From: JAGWRA01 sp963711505
GTDB lineage: Bacteria > Acidobacteriota > Vicinamibacteria > Vicinamibacterales > CAVVIG01
Direction of reading: 5' to 3'
NCBI GenBank assembly: GCA_963711505.1
Contig: CAVQEJ010000003.1
Location: 1,860,001-1,924,000 of the forward strand
DNA: 64,000 nt
How positions within the stretch are numbered: the first letter of the stretch is position 1; every line of letters starts with the position of its first letter. Below the pieces are notes generated by a model. That model was not told where the DNA came from. It searched no databases and was given only the letters and a program-made list of their open reading frames with translations. Made by a program: the position numbers and the translations under genes. Below, piece after piece: positions 17,890 to 27,013 of the stretch.

Positions 17890-18656
17890 TGGACCTGCGC
17901 GCCATCGTCGTCGACGACGAGCAGCTCGCCCGCGACGAGCTCTGCTACCTGCTGGAACAGGCGGGCGGCGTGGAGATCGTCGGCCAGGCCGGCAACGGCT
18001 CCGAGGCGATCGCCGCCGTCGAGCGGCTGACGCCTGACGTCCTCTTCCTGGACGTCCAGATGCCCGGCCCGTCGGGCTTCGAGGTCGCCCGCCGCCTGCT
18101 CGAGGGCCCCGTCCAGCCGCACATCGTCTTCGTCACCGCGTTCGACCAGTACGCCATCGAGGCGTTCGACGTGAACGCGGTCGACTACCTGCTGAAGCCG
18201 GTCGACCCGGGCCGGCTGGAGCTCGCCCTCCAGCGCGCCCGGCGCCGCGTCGATCGCGATCGCCCGATCGACGATCGGCTCGAGAAGATCGTGCAGATGG
18301 TCGCCGACCGGCAGAGCCGGCGCGAACGGCTGGCGATCAAGGTCGGCGAGCGCTTCCTGCTCGTCCAGGCCGAGGACATCATCTACGCGTCGATGGCCGA
18401 CGACGGGATTACCGTGGTCACCGCGCAGGTCACCGGCGCGTCCAACTACCGGACGCTCGACGAGCTGCAGGCGCACCTCGATCCGGCCACCTTCTGGCGG
18501 GTGCACCGGTCGCACCTGGTGAACATCAACAAGATCAAGGAGATCGTCCCCTGGTTCAGCCGGAACTATCTGCTCCGGATGAAGGACGCGAAGGACACCG
18601 AAATTCCCGTCAGCCGCACGCAGACCCGACGGCTGCGCGACTACCTGAAGCTGTGA
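17889..18656 (+). CDS. LytTR-family response regulator
   Basis: 255 aa. Receiver domain with acidic D9/D10, phospho-acceptor D55 in LFLDVQMPG, and Lys in YLLKPV. The C-terminal LytTR DNA-binding domain begins near residue 150 (RERLAIKVGERFLLVQAEDIIYA) and includes the conserved FWRVHRSHLVNI. It is coupled to the kinase by overlapping stop/start and to the signal peptidase gene by a GTGA overlap, so regulator and peptidase are probably in one transcript. Confidence 0.94.
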   Translation: MDLRAIVVDDEQLARDELCYLLEQAGGVEIVGQAGNGSEAIAAVERLTPDVLFLDVQMPGPSGFEVARRLLEGPVQPHIVFVTAFDQYAIEAFDVNAVDYLLKPVDPGRLELALQRARRRVDRDRPIDDRLEKIVQMVADRQSRRERLAIKVGERFLLVQAEDIIYASMADDGITVVTAQVTGASNYRTLDELQAHLDPATFWRVHRSHLVNINKIKEIVPWFSRNYLLRMKDAKDTEIPVSRTQTRRLRDYLKL

Positions 18657-19343
18657 CCGCGACGCCCCCCGACAGGGATCCGCCGGCGCACCGACCCCAT
18701 CCCCGCACCGGCGGACGAGGCCGGCCTGCGCATCGCGCTCGAGCCCGAGGAGCGGCCGCCGGCCTACGAGCTGCCGCCCACGCCGGTGGAGGCCCCGCTG
18801 CGCCTGACGAGCCCGGGCCTGCGGATGGCGCAGCTCCGCGACGAGCTCATCGTCTGGCTGAAGACGATCGTCTCGGCCGCCGTGTACGCCACGCTCATCG
18901 TCACCTTCGGCTTCCAGGTGGCCCGTGTCGAGGGCCAGAGCATGGCGCCGACACTCGAGAATCAGGATCGGCTGATCATCAACAAGCTGGCCTACCGGCT
19001 CTCGGATCCGCAGCGCGGCGACATCGTGATGCTGGACTACCCGCTCGACCCCGACAAGTCGTTCGTCAAGCGGGTCATCGGCGAGGAAGGCGATACCGTC
19101 CGGATCGTCGACGGGAGGGTCTACGTCAACGACGTGCCGCTGCCCGACAGCTACGTCCTGCCCGCCTATCGCGGCCACGACAACTGGGGGCCGCAGGTGA
19201 TTCCGGAGGGCTACTACTTCGTGCTGGGCGACCACCGCGACGACAGCTCCGACAGCCGGCAGTGGGGCATGGTGCCGAAGAAGTACGTCGTCGGCAAGGT
19301 GCAGCTGCGGTGGTGGCCGATCGACCGTGCGAAGATGTTCTGA
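18653..19343 (+). CDS. lepB: Signal peptidase I, N-terminal frame break
   Basis: About 229 aa. The start is taken as GTG 18653, in a GTGA overlap with the regulator stop. The first ~25 codons are in a different frame from the rest, and one base too many probably lies in the C6 run near 18663-18668; otherwise translation would begin at GTG 18786. The core is complete: one N-terminal membrane segment (TIVSAAVYATLIVTFGFQVA), catalytic Ser in VEGQSMAPT, general-base Lys in FVKRVIGEEGD, and boxes GDHRDDSSDSR. It removes signal peptides at the outer face of the inner membrane. Confidence 0.9.
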
Positions 19344-20243
19344 ATGACGACCGACACGTCCGCCTGCCCCGTTCCGCCGGCCGACCGGCACGCGGCGGTG
19401 ACGCGCGTCCTGTTCCGCGTCCTGCTGCTGAACCTGCTGATCGCGGCCGCCAAGATCGCCTTCGGCTACCTGAGCGGCACCGTCAGCATCCTGTCCGACG
19501 GCTTCCACTCGCTGACCGATGGCTCATCGAACATCGTGGCGCTGGTCGGGACGCGGATCGCCCACCGCCCTCCCGACGAGAACCATCCCTACGGCCACCG
19601 GAAGTACGAGACGATGGCCGCCGTCGCCATCGCGATCTTCCTCGCGCTGGTGATGGTGGAAGTGCTGCGGACGGCGGCGCACCGGCTGCTCGGCAGCGCC
19701 CCGGCGCCGCACGTGGGCCTGGCCAGCTTCGTCGTCATGATCGCGACGCTGGGCGTGAACATCTTCGTCGTGCGATACGAGCGGGCGCAGGGGGCCCGCC
19801 TGGGCAGTGAAGTGCTGCGGGCCGACGCCATGCACACGCAGAGCGACCTGCTGACGTCGCTCGCCGTCATCGCCGCCCTCATCGGCACGAAGGCCGGGTA
19901 CCCCATCATGGATCCGCTGGCCGCCGGCCTCGTGGCGATCTTCATCGGCCGCGCCGGCTACCAGATCGCGCTGGAGTCCTCGCGGATCCTGAGCGACCAG
20001 GCGGTCTTCGGCCGCGACGATCTGCGGGAAGTGGTGATGACCGTCCCCGACGTGATCGGCTGCGAGAAGATCCGGACGCGCGGCTCGGCCGACGAAGTCT
20101 TCCTCGACCTGCACGTCTGGCTCCCCGGCACGATGCCGCTCGACCGCGCGCACGAGCTGTCACACGTCGTGAAGGACCGGCTGATGGCCCGCTATCCCCA
20201 GATCGTGGACGTCGTCATCCACATCGAGCCGCCGCCGACGTGA
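19344..20243 (+). CDS. Cation diffusion facilitator (CDF) family transporter
   Basis: 299 aa; ATG abuts the signal peptidase stop. Six hydrophobic helices. Metal-site residues D52, H55 and D59 in SDGFHSLTDG, and H81/H85 in HPYGHRKYE, match Zn/Fe/Mn exporters; a second site DAMHTQSD is in helix 5. The cytosolic C-terminal domain carries DLHVWLPG and VIHIEPP, usual for CDF dimerisation. Likely exports divalent metal in exchange for protons. Last gene of a probable kinase-regulator-peptidase-transporter operon. Confidence 0.92.
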   Translation: MTTDTSACPVPPADRHAAVTRVLFRVLLLNLLIAAAKIAFGYLSGTVSILSDGFHSLTDGSSNIVALVGTRIAHRPPDENHPYGHRKYETMAAVAIAIFLALVMVEVLRTAAHRLLGSAPAPHVGLASFVVMIATLGVNIFVVRYERAQGARLGSEVLRADAMHTQSDLLTSLAVIAALIGTKAGYPIMDPLAAGLVAIFIGRAGYQIALESSRILSDQAVFGRDDLREVVMTVPDVIGCEKIRTRGSADEVFLDLHVWLPGTMPLDRAHELSHVVKDRLMARYPQIVDVVIHIEPPPT

Positions 20244-20252
20244 AGAAGAGGG

Positions 20253-20396
20253 GGCTGACGATGAGGGGTGAAGAATTGAGAATTGAAGAATTTAGAATTG
20301 AGAAACACGAGAAAGGGTCGGCGCGAAGTTGCGCTTCCGCAATCTTCATTTCTACAATTCTCCATTCTCAATTCTTCAGTTCGTCAGCGTCAGCCG
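20253..20396. terminator. AT-rich long inverted repeat between convergent genes
   Basis: Left arm 20253-20302 and right arm 20341-20396 are near-complementary for about 45 bp, built from GAATTGA/GAAGAAT heptamer words with GCTGACG at the outer ends. The arms have very low GC amid roughly 70% GC flanks. The right arm ends at the stop of the dehydrogenase gene. Probably a bidirectional terminator. Confidence 0.7.
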
Positions 20397-21380
20397 TCAG
20401 TACCCCGCCCGCTTGTCGACGACGTTGAGCAGCTCCTCGCCGCGCTCGAAGCGGCGCAGGTTCTCGATGAACAGGTCGGCGATCAGATCCCAGTAGCGTT
20501 CGATCGCGCCCGAGACGTGCGGCGAGATGATGACGTCGGGCAGCGTCCAGAGCGGACTCTGCGGGTCGAGCGGCTCGCGCGTGAAGACGTCGAGGGCGGC
20601 GCCGCCGATGAGCCCCTCGCGCAGCGCCTCCACGAGATCCGCCTCGCGCACCAGGCCGCCCCGGCCCACGTTGACGAGGATCGCGTGCCGCGGCATCCGC
20701 CGCAGCTCCTCCAGGCCAATCAGCCCCTCCGTGTCGGCCGTCAGCGCCGACGCCAGCACGACGACGTCGCTCGTGGTCAGCAGGTCGGGCAGGCGATCGG
20801 GCGGCAGCACCTCGAGGACGCCCGGCGGTACCGGTTCGCCGACGCGGCGCCGGATCCCCCGCACCTCCATGCCGAAGGCGGCCGCCAGGCGGGCGACGGC
20901 CTGTCCGATGGCGCCGAGCCCGACGATGCCCATGCGCCGGCCGGCGAGCGTCCACATGCGGCCGCCGCTCTCGAGCTCGTCCTGCGCCCAGAGGCCGGCG
21001 CGCTGGCGGTCGAGCGTCGTGTGGAGCTGGCGCGCGAGCATCAGCGTCAGGCCCATCACGTGCTCGGCAATCGCCGGGGCGCGGATGCCGCGGCTGTTGG
21101 TGAGGACGATCGGGCTGTCGGCCAGTTCGGGCGTCAGCATGTGGCCGACCCCGGCCGCCTGCGTGTGGATCCAGCGAAGGTGTGTGGCGGCCGCGAGCTC
21201 GTCGGACGTCAACCCGGACACGAACGCGACGTCGGCATCGACGATGTGCGGCCGGATGTCCTCGCGGGCGTAGACGTCGGCGAAGGTGACGTGCGGGAAG
21301 GTCCGGACGATCCGGGCACGGGATTCGGCCGGCATCGCCCAGATGGGCACGTGACTGAGCGGGGCGAGGAGAACTCTCAC
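20397..21380 (-). CDS. D-2-hydroxyacid dehydrogenase family protein
   Basis: 327 aa. NAD-binding GLGAIGQAVARLA lies at about residues 153-165; the catalytic triad is Arg in NVGRGGLV, Glu in TREPLDPQSPLW, and His in IISPHVSG. The N-terminal substrate domain is typical in length. It reduces a 2-oxoacid to the D-hydroxyacid or the reverse; the specific substrate cannot be told. It is monocistronic, flanked by inverted repeats on both sides. Confidence 0.9.
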   Translation of the reverse strand: MRVLLAPLSHVPIWAMPAESRARIVRTFPHVTFADVYAREDIRPHIVDADVAFVSGLTSDELAAATHLRWIHTQAAGVGHMLTPELADSPIVLTNSRGIRAPAIAEHVMGLTLMLARQLHTTLDRQRAGLWAQDELESGGRMWTLAGRRMGIVGLGAIGQAVARLAAAFGMEVRGIRRRVGEPVPPGVLEVLPPDRLPDLLTTSDVVVLASALTADTEGLIGLEELRRMPRHAILVNVGRGGLVREADLVEALREGLIGGAALDVFTREPLDPQSPLWTLPDVIISPHVSGAIERYWDLIADLFIENLRRFERGEELLNVVDKRAGY

Positions 21381-21383
21381 GAG

Positions 21384-21487
21384 GAGTATGGAACTCCGGC
21401 TACGGCTGCGGGCTACCGGGCTTCGGCCTGTCGGCCTACGGTCTTACCTGGCAGGCTCCGGAGACCGGTAGCCCGGAGACCGGAGCT
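21384..21487. repeat. Intergenic CCGG/CTAC-word inverted array
   Basis: Short degenerate words (CTCCGGCTACGG, GGCTACCGGG, GGCCTACGG) on the left are reverse complemented by CCGGAGACCGGTAGCCCGG words on the right. It fills the gap between moaC and the dehydrogenase start and resembles the heptamer loci elsewhere in the window. Confidence 0.6.
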
Positions 21488-21495
21488 ATCTCGAT

Positions 21496-22008
21496 TCACC
21501 GTTCGTCGCTGCGTCGGTAGACCCCGGACCTGCCGCCCCGCTTCTCGACGAGCCGGACGTCGGAGATGACCATCGTCCGGTCGGCGGCCTTCACCATGTC
21601 GTAGATCGTCAGGGCGGCCACCGTCACGGCGGTCAGCGCCTCCATTTCGACACCGGTCTGCGCCCGCGTGCGGACGCGCGCCTCGATGTCGTAGCCGGTG
21701 GCCGTCTCCTCGAGCGTGACGTCGATACCGCTCAGCGGCAGCGGATGGCAGAGCGGAATGAGGTCGGCCGTCCGCTTGGCCGCCATGATGCCGGCCAGCC
21801 GCGCGGCCTGCAGCGGATCGCCCTTCTTCACCGCGCCGCGCCGGATGAGCGCCAGCGCCGCCGGGGCGATCGCGATCGAGCCGCGCGCCACCGCCTCGCG
21901 ATCGGTGTCGGGCTTGGCGCCGACGTCGACCATCGCGATCCGTCCGGCGCGGTCGACGTGCGACAGCGCCGCCCGCGTCCTACCCGTGCGCTTTCCCGCT
22001 TTCTTCAT
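21496..22008 (-). CDS. moaC: Cyclic pyranopterin monophosphate synthase MoaC
   Basis: 170 aa. Family motifs: MVDVGAKPDTDREAVARG near the N-terminus, IPLCHPLPLSGIDV in the middle, GVEMEALTAVTVAALTIYDMVKA with the catalytic Lys, and the final VEKRGGRSG. It rearranges the 3',8-cyclo-GTP product of MoaA to cPMP in molybdenum cofactor biosynthesis. Its 5' end overlaps the 3' end of rex by 29 bp, so it depends on the rex transcript. No other mo- gene is in the window. Confidence 0.95.
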   Translation of the reverse strand: MKKAGKRTGRTRAALSHVDRAGRIAMVDVGAKPDTDREAVARGSIAIAPAALALIRRGAVKKGDPLQAARLAGIMAAKRTADLIPLCHPLPLSGIDVTLEETATGYDIEARVRTRAQTGVEMEALTAVTVAALTIYDMVKAADRTMVISDVRLVEKRGGRSGVYRRSDER

Positions 22009-22672
22009 GGTCCACCGCCTCGTTCTGGGCCAGGTAGAACGACAGACTCTCGAGCGAGACCGTCAGGTCGACGCTCTTCAGCTTGACGCCCGGCGGCACG
22101 TCCAGCGTCTCGGGCGAGAAGTTCAGGATCGCCTTCACGCCGCCCGCCACCACCATGTTCAGGACGTGCTGGGCCGAATCGGCCGGCACGGCGATCACCG
22201 CGATGCTGATCCGGTCGCGCTTGATGACCTCGGTGAACTCCGTGATGTCGTAAATCGGCACGCCGCTCCGCGACCGGCGGCCCACCTTCGCGCTCAGCGT
22301 ATCGAAGAGCGCCGTAATGGCGAAGCCTTCCTGCCGGAAGCCCGGATAGTCGGCGAGCGCCAGTCCGAGGTTGCCGGCCCCCATGATGGCGACGTGCAGC
22401 TTGCGGTCGAGGCCGAGGATCTGCCGGAGGTGCCGCTTGAGGTCCTTGACGTAGTAGCCGACGCCGCGGACGCCGAACTCGCCGAAGCAGGCGAGATCCT
22501 TGCGGATCTGGGCGGCGTTCAGGTGGAACTGCTCGGCCAGCACCTGGGACGAGACGGTGGTGGCGCCGGTGGCATCCAGCAGGTTGAGGCAGCGGAGATA
22601 GACCGAGAGCCGGTTCGTGGTGAGCTCGGAGACCTGGTCGGCCGCAGGCCTCGCCTTGTTCTTGGTTTTCAC
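21980..22672 (-). CDS. rex: Redox-sensing transcriptional repressor Rex
   Basis: 230 aa from GTG 22672. Winged-helix N-domain (SSQVLAEQFHLNAAQIRKDLACFGEFGVRGVGY) with the conserved QIRKDL recognition helix, then a Rossmann domain with IMGAGNLGLALADY for NAD(H). Rex releases DNA when NADH rises. Its 3' end overlaps moaC by 29 bp, joining redox sensing to molybdenum cofactor synthesis. The upstream gap is a repeat array, where I could not find the usual Rex operator. Confidence 0.94.
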   Translation of the reverse strand: MKTKNKARPAADQVSELTTNRLSVYLRCLNLLDATGATTVSSQVLAEQFHLNAAQIRKDLACFGEFGVRGVGYYVKDLKRHLRQILGLDRKLHVAIMGAGNLGLALADYPGFRQEGFAITALFDTLSAKVGRRSRSGVPIYDITEFTEVIKRDRISIAVIAVPADSAQHVLNMVVAGGVKAILNFSPETLDVPPGVKLKSVDLTVSLESLSFYLAQNEAVDHEESGKAHG

Positions 22673-22724
22673 AAGCGTCTCGGCCGATTGTAGGACCCGC
22701 CATTGGACCCGTCAAGCTCAGGGG

Positions 22725-22866
22725 GCCGGACTCCGGGCTACAGGCTCCGGGCTTCAGGCGCTCGGGGGTTCCAACGGGATTCCCCGCGCGATCCGAAGGC
22801 TTCGTCCGAGCGCCTGAGCGCCCGACAGCCTGAGCGCCTGACCGCCCGAGCGCCCGAGCGCTTGCG
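22725..22866. repeat. GAGCGCCT/GAGCGCCC octamer array between divergent genes
   Basis: 22808-22866 holds six to seven tandem 8-bp words (GAGCGCCT, GAGCGCCC, GACAGCCT, GACCGCCC). The left part, 22725-22775, has GGGCTACAGGCTCC and GGGCTTCAGGCGCTC words of partly opposite sense. It fills the promoter space of rex (minus) and the OPT transporter (plus). Confidence 0.7.
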
Positions 22867-22896
22867 CGTAGCCCAGCCGTGCTACCATCCTGCGCC

Positions 22897-24876
22897 ATGA
22901 CGCAGACAGGCACCCCCGACGCGCCGGGCCGGCCGGCGTTCAAGCCCTACGTCTCCCCCAGCGAATCGCCCGCCGAGTTCACCGCCAAGGCCGTGTTCCT
23001 GGGCGTGATCTTCGGCCTGATCTTCGGCGCGTCGACCGTCTACCTCGGCCTCAGGGCCGGCCTCACCGTCAGCGCGTCGATTCCGATTGCCGTGCTGGCG
23101 ATCTCCGTCCTGAAGAAGTTCGGTGGCTCGACGATTCTCGAGAACAACATCGTCCAGACCATCGGGTCGGCCGGCGAGTCGGTGGCCGGCGGTGTCGTCT
23201 TCACGATTCCGGCGCTGATCTTCCTGCTGCCCGACGGCCCGGCGTACTTCAATTACTTCCAGATCACCGTGCTCGCCTTCGCCGGCGGCATCCTCGGCGT
23301 GCTGATGATGGTGCCGCTGCGCCGCGCGCTCATCGTCAAGGAGCACGGCGTGCTGCCCTACCCCGAGGGGACGGCCTGCGCCGACGTGCTGATCGCCGGG
23401 GAACGCGGCGGCAAGCTGGCGGGGCTGGTGTTCGCCGGCCTGGGCATCGGCGCGCTGTGGAAGGGGCTGTCCTGGGTGTTCGGCCTGTTCGTCACGGAGG
23501 TCGCCTACGCGACGCCGAAGACGAGCCAGTTCCCGAACGCGATGATCGATGTCGACATCTCGCCCGAGTACCTCGGCGTCGGCTACGTCATCGGGCCGAA
23601 GATCGCCGGGACGATGTTCGCGGGCGGCGTGCTGTCGTGGCTGGTGCTGCTGCCGCTGCTGTCGATCCTCGGGAAGTACATGACCGTGCCCTTCCCGCCG
23701 ATCCATCCCGACTTCGCGAACAACCCGGTCACGGGCCATCCGTTCCTGATTTCCGAGATGTCGCCGGGCCAGTTGTGGAGCGCCTACATCCGGTACATCG
23801 GCGCCGGGGCCGTGCTGGCGGCCGGGCTCATCACGCTGGCGCGCACCATCCCGACGATCGTCAGCTCGTTCCGCGACAGCGTGAAGGAGTTCCGGGCCTC
23901 GAAGGCCGGCGGCGGCGGGCAGACGCGCACCGAGCGCGACATCCCCGCCATGGTGGTGCTGCTCGGCACGCTGGCCCTCGCCATCTTCCTGTGGGTCATG
24001 CCGAAGATCCCGACGCAGGGGAACCTCCTGGCGGCGATCCTGATCGTCGTCTTCGGCTTCTTCTTCGTCACCGTGTCGTCGCGCATCTGCGGCCTGATCG
24101 GATCCTCGTCGAACCCGATCTCCGGCATGACGATCGCCACGCTCATCGTCACCTGCGTCATCTTCGTGGCCATCGGCTGGACCGGCAACCACTACGCGCC
24201 GATCGCCCTGTGCGTCGGCGCGGTCGTCTGCATCGCGGCGGCGCAGGCCGGCGGCACGTCGCAGGATCTCAAGACGGGCTACCTGGTCGGCGCCACGCCC
24301 GTCTATCAGCAGATCGGCCTGGTGATCGGCGTCGTCGCTTCGTCGCTGGTGATCGGCATCACGGTCATCTACCTGAACAAGGTGTTCGGCATCGGCTCGG
24401 CCGACATCGCGGCGCCGCAGGCGACGTTGATGGCGACGATCATCAAGGGACTGCTCAGTCAGAACCTGCCGTGGGGGCTCGTGCTCGTCGGCATCTTCAT
24501 CGCCGTCACGCTCGAGCTGTGCGGCATCCACTCGCTGTCGTTCGCGGTCGGATCGTACCTGCCGATCGCCACCACCGCCCCGATCTTCGCCGGCGGCCTG
24601 GCGCGCTGGTACGTGGAGCGGAAGACCGGCATGGCGGAGGAATCCGAGGTCGGCTCGGGAACGCTCTTCAGCTCGGGTCTCATCGCCGGCGGATCGCTCT
24701 GCGGCATCCTCTACGCGGTGCTCGTCGGCACCGGCACGCTCGGGCCGTTCCAGGCGATCGGCCGGTTCGTGCCGTTCCTGCACGCCCCCGGCGTGGTCGG
24801 GCAGCTGTTCGGCGCGCTGCTGTTCTTCGCGCTCACGGTCATCCTGGTGCGCGAGGCGCAGAAGAAGCTGGATTGA
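22897..24876 (+). CDS. OPT family oligopeptide/metal-chelate transporter
   Basis: 659 aa from ATG 22897, with about 14-16 hydrophobic helices. Family marks include SESPAEFTAKAVFLGVIFG, GSAGESVAGGVVFTIPAL, SSSNPISGMTIATL and AAAQAGGTSQDLKTGYLVGATP. Such proteins couple proton entry to uptake of small peptides or iron/siderophore-like chelates across the inner membrane. It is complete and monocistronic; the next gene begins 52 bp later and is of unrelated type. Confidence 0.93.
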   Translation: MTQTGTPDAPGRPAFKPYVSPSESPAEFTAKAVFLGVIFGLIFGASTVYLGLRAGLTVSASIPIAVLAISVLKKFGGSTILENNIVQTIGSAGESVAGGVVFTIPALIFLLPDGPAYFNYFQITVLAFAGGILGVLMMVPLRRALIVKEHGVLPYPEGTACADVLIAGERGGKLAGLVFAGLGIGALWKGLSWVFGLFVTEVAYATPKTSQFPNAMIDVDISPEYLGVGYVIGPKIAGTMFAGGVLSWLVLLPLLSILGKYMTVPFPPIHPDFANNPVTGHPFLISEMSPGQLWSAYIRYIGAGAVLAAGLITLARTIPTIVSSFRDSVKEFRASKAGGGGQTRTERDIPAMVVLLGTLALAIFLWVMPKIPTQGNLLAAILIVVFGFFFVTVSSRICGLIGSSSNPISGMTIATLIVTCVIFVAIGWTGNHYAPIALCVGAVVCIAAAQAGGTSQDLKTGYLVGATPVYQQIGLVIGVVASSLVIGITVIYLNKVFGIGSADIAAPQATLMATIIKGLLSQNLPWGLVLVGIFIAVTLELCGIHSLSFAVGSYLPIATTAPIFAGGLARWYVERKTGMAEESEVGSGTLFSSGLIAGGSLCGILYAVLVGTGTLGPFQAIGRFVPFLHAPGVVGQLFGALLFFALTVILVREAQKKLD

Positions 24877-24928
24877 GGAACGGCCGTGCTGGCCTCGTCC
24901 CGTTCCCTTCTGGCATGATGGACGGGTC

Positions 24929-26105
24929 ATGCTGCCCCATCCCCGCAGAGTGCGACGCCAGTGGGTACTCCTCACCGCACTGGTCGCTGCCGCCGCGCTG
25001 ACGTCGCGGCCGGCAACCGCGGCGCTCGCCTGGACGCCGACCAACATCGCGGCGCTGCAGGCCTACCCCGAGTTCTACCAGGGACGCCAGGTCCTGCTGC
25101 ACGCGGTGCTCTCCACGAGCGATAACGGCCGGCTGATGCTGAAGTCGGGTGGCACGGAGATCCAGGTCATCAACCAGGGCCCGCAGGCACCCGAGGGCCT
25201 CGTGGAAGTGCGGGGCGAGTTCTGGAACGTCGGTGGCATGCGTCGCCGACGACCCGCGGCTGCAGCGCGCCGCCGTGCAGAAGGCGCTCGGCCTGACGGC
25301 CGACGCACCGTGGCCCAAGTCGGGCACGCTGCTGGCCATCGCCGCCAGCAGCATCTACCCCGTGTCGGTGCCGTCGGCGGCCACCATCCGCACCATCGTC
25401 CTGTCCCCGGCCCGCTTCGTCGATCAGCAGGTGACCGTCACCGGCCAGTTCAGCGGGCGGAACCTGCTCGGCGAGCTGCCGGACGCGCCCGGCCGGAGCC
25501 GCTGGGACTTCGTCCTGCGCGGCGGCGACACCGCGCTGTGGGTCACGGGCGAGCAGCCGAAGGGCAAGGGGTTCGACCTGAGCCTCGACCTGCGGATGGA
25601 CACGGCGCAGTGGCTGAAGGTGACCGGCACGGTGAAGCAGGGACGCGGGCTCGTCTGGATCGAGGCGGTCAAGGGCGGCATCACCGCAGCGGAGGCGCCG
25701 ACGACATCGGCGGCCGACACGTCCGGGCCGGCCGCCGCGCCGCCGATTCCGTCCTTCCCGGCGCCCGAGGTCATCTTCAGTGCGCCGACCGAGGGCCAGA
25801 GCGACGTGTCGCTGTCGACCACCGTCCGCATCCAGTTCTCGCGGGACATCGATCCGAAGACGCTGCAGGGGCAGGTGAAGATCGGCTATTCGCAGGAGCA
25901 GTCGACCGAACGCGGCGAGCCGCAGCCCCCGGCGGTGAAGTTCTCGCTCCGCTACTTCCCCGCCCGCCGCGAGCTGGAAGTCCTGTTCCCCCAGCCGCTC
26001 GATTGCTTCCGCACGGTGAAGGTGCAGCTGCTGCCCGGCATCCTCGGCGCCGACCACCAGCCGCTGAAGCCGTGGACGCTCACGTTTACGCTCGGCGGCA
26101 CGTAG
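24929..26105 (+). CDS. Secreted protein with Ig-like domain, one frame break
   Basis: About 391 aa. Residues 8-32 form a signal peptide. An N-terminal OB-like segment precedes the frame break at about 25240 (after FWNVGG); the next frame continues VADDPRLQRAAVQKALG. A C-terminal SbsA-type Ig-like domain (about residues 285-390) starts at PEVIFSAPTEGQSDVSLSTT and ends PWTLTFTLGGT. Function unknown; cell-envelope location is inferred. Its 3' end overlaps that of plsC by 20 bp on the opposite strand. Confidence 0.65.
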
Positions 26106-26919
26106 GGCCTGCCGCCTCGCGAATCTCCCCCTCCCCCAGCAGCCGCTCGATCCTCTCCCTCAGCTCCGCAATCACGGCGTCGCGCTCTTCGATCGGGATG
26201 CCGGCGGTTTCGACCGGCTCGCCGATGCGGATGCTGACCGTGACCGGGCGGACGATGAGGCTCCCCTTGCGCATGGCGGCACGGCCGCCCTGGATGGCGA
26301 CCGGCACGATCGGCGCGCCGGCCCGCATCGCCATGATGATCCCCCCCTTCTTGAACGGCAGCAGCGCCGCCGTCCGGCTGCGCGTCCCCTCGGGGAAGAT
26401 CAGGAACGAGTTGCCCGCCCGCAGCGAGGCGGCCCCGGCTTCGATCGACTGCATGGCCCGCTCGCGGTTGCTCCGGTCGACCGCCACGAAGCCGCCGTGC
26501 CGGAACGCGCGGCCGAGCAGCGGAATGCGGTTCAGCTCCGCCTTGTAGAGGATGTGCAGCCGCGGGTGCAGGGCCCGGTAGAGCACCGGCGGGTCGACGT
26601 TGCTCTGGTGATTGGCGCAGTACACGGCCGCGCGACCCGGCGGCGGCAGGTGCTCGCGGCCGGCGACCCGGTAGCGGATGCCCGAGAGCGCGAGCGCCAT
26701 GCGGACGCCGCCATGCCCGAAGATGTACAGGATGTCCTTCCACCCGAAGACGATCGCGAGCGCCATGCCGACCGGCGCCGTCACCAGCACGTAGAGCGAC
26801 GTCGCCACGTAGGTGGCCAGCGACCGCACGGCGGCGATCGCGAGCCGCAGGGGCCCTTCGGGAGGCGGGGTAGGCGGGAGCACCTCGGCGCGTGGGGAAT
26901 CCGGGGCGTGCTGATTCAT
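26086..26919 (-). CDS. 1-acyl-sn-glycerol-3-phosphate acyltransferase (PlsC family)
   Basis: 277 aa from ATG 26919; longer starts read into the terminator hairpin upstream. Acyltransferase motif I HX4D is NHQSNVD, followed by FVAVDRSNRERAM (block II), LIFPEGTRSR (block III) and APIVPVAIQG (block IV). One or two N-terminal membrane segments are present. It transfers a fatty acyl group to lysophosphatidic acid at the cytoplasmic membrane, giving phosphatidic acid. Confidence 0.92.
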   Translation of the reverse strand: MNQHAPDSPRAEVLPPTPPPEGPLRLAIAAVRSLATYVATSLYVLVTAPVGMALAIVFGWKDILYIFGHGGVRMALALSGIRYRVAGREHLPPPGRAAVYCANHQSNVDPPVLYRALHPRLHILYKAELNRIPLLGRAFRHGGFVAVDRSNRERAMQSIEAGAASLRAGNSFLIFPEGTRSRTAALLPFKKGGIIMAMRAGAPIVPVAIQGGRAAMRKGSLIVRPVTVSIRIGEPVETAGIPIEERDAVIAELRERIERLLGEGEIREAAGPTCRRA

Positions 26920-26940
26920 GCGAGAGCCGGCGCCATGATA

Positions 26941-26977
26941 AACAAAAGGCCTGAGTCGGTCGAGCCGACTCAGGCCT
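26941..26977 (-). terminator. Intrinsic terminator (minus strand) after carD
   Basis: A perfect 13-bp stem, AGGCCTGAGTCGG at 26947-26959 and its complement at 26965-26977, with a 5-nt loop. On the minus strand it is followed by TTTTGTT. It would end transcription from carD before plsC. Confidence 0.8.
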
Positions 26978-27013
26978 GACGAAACGAGATGACGAACTCC
27001 GTGATCCCCAGTC

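Noticed and set aside
22882..25047. 721-codon open frame opposite the OPT transporter
   Set aside because: Arg/His/Asp/Gln-rich composition from reading antisense hydrophobic codons; no motif.
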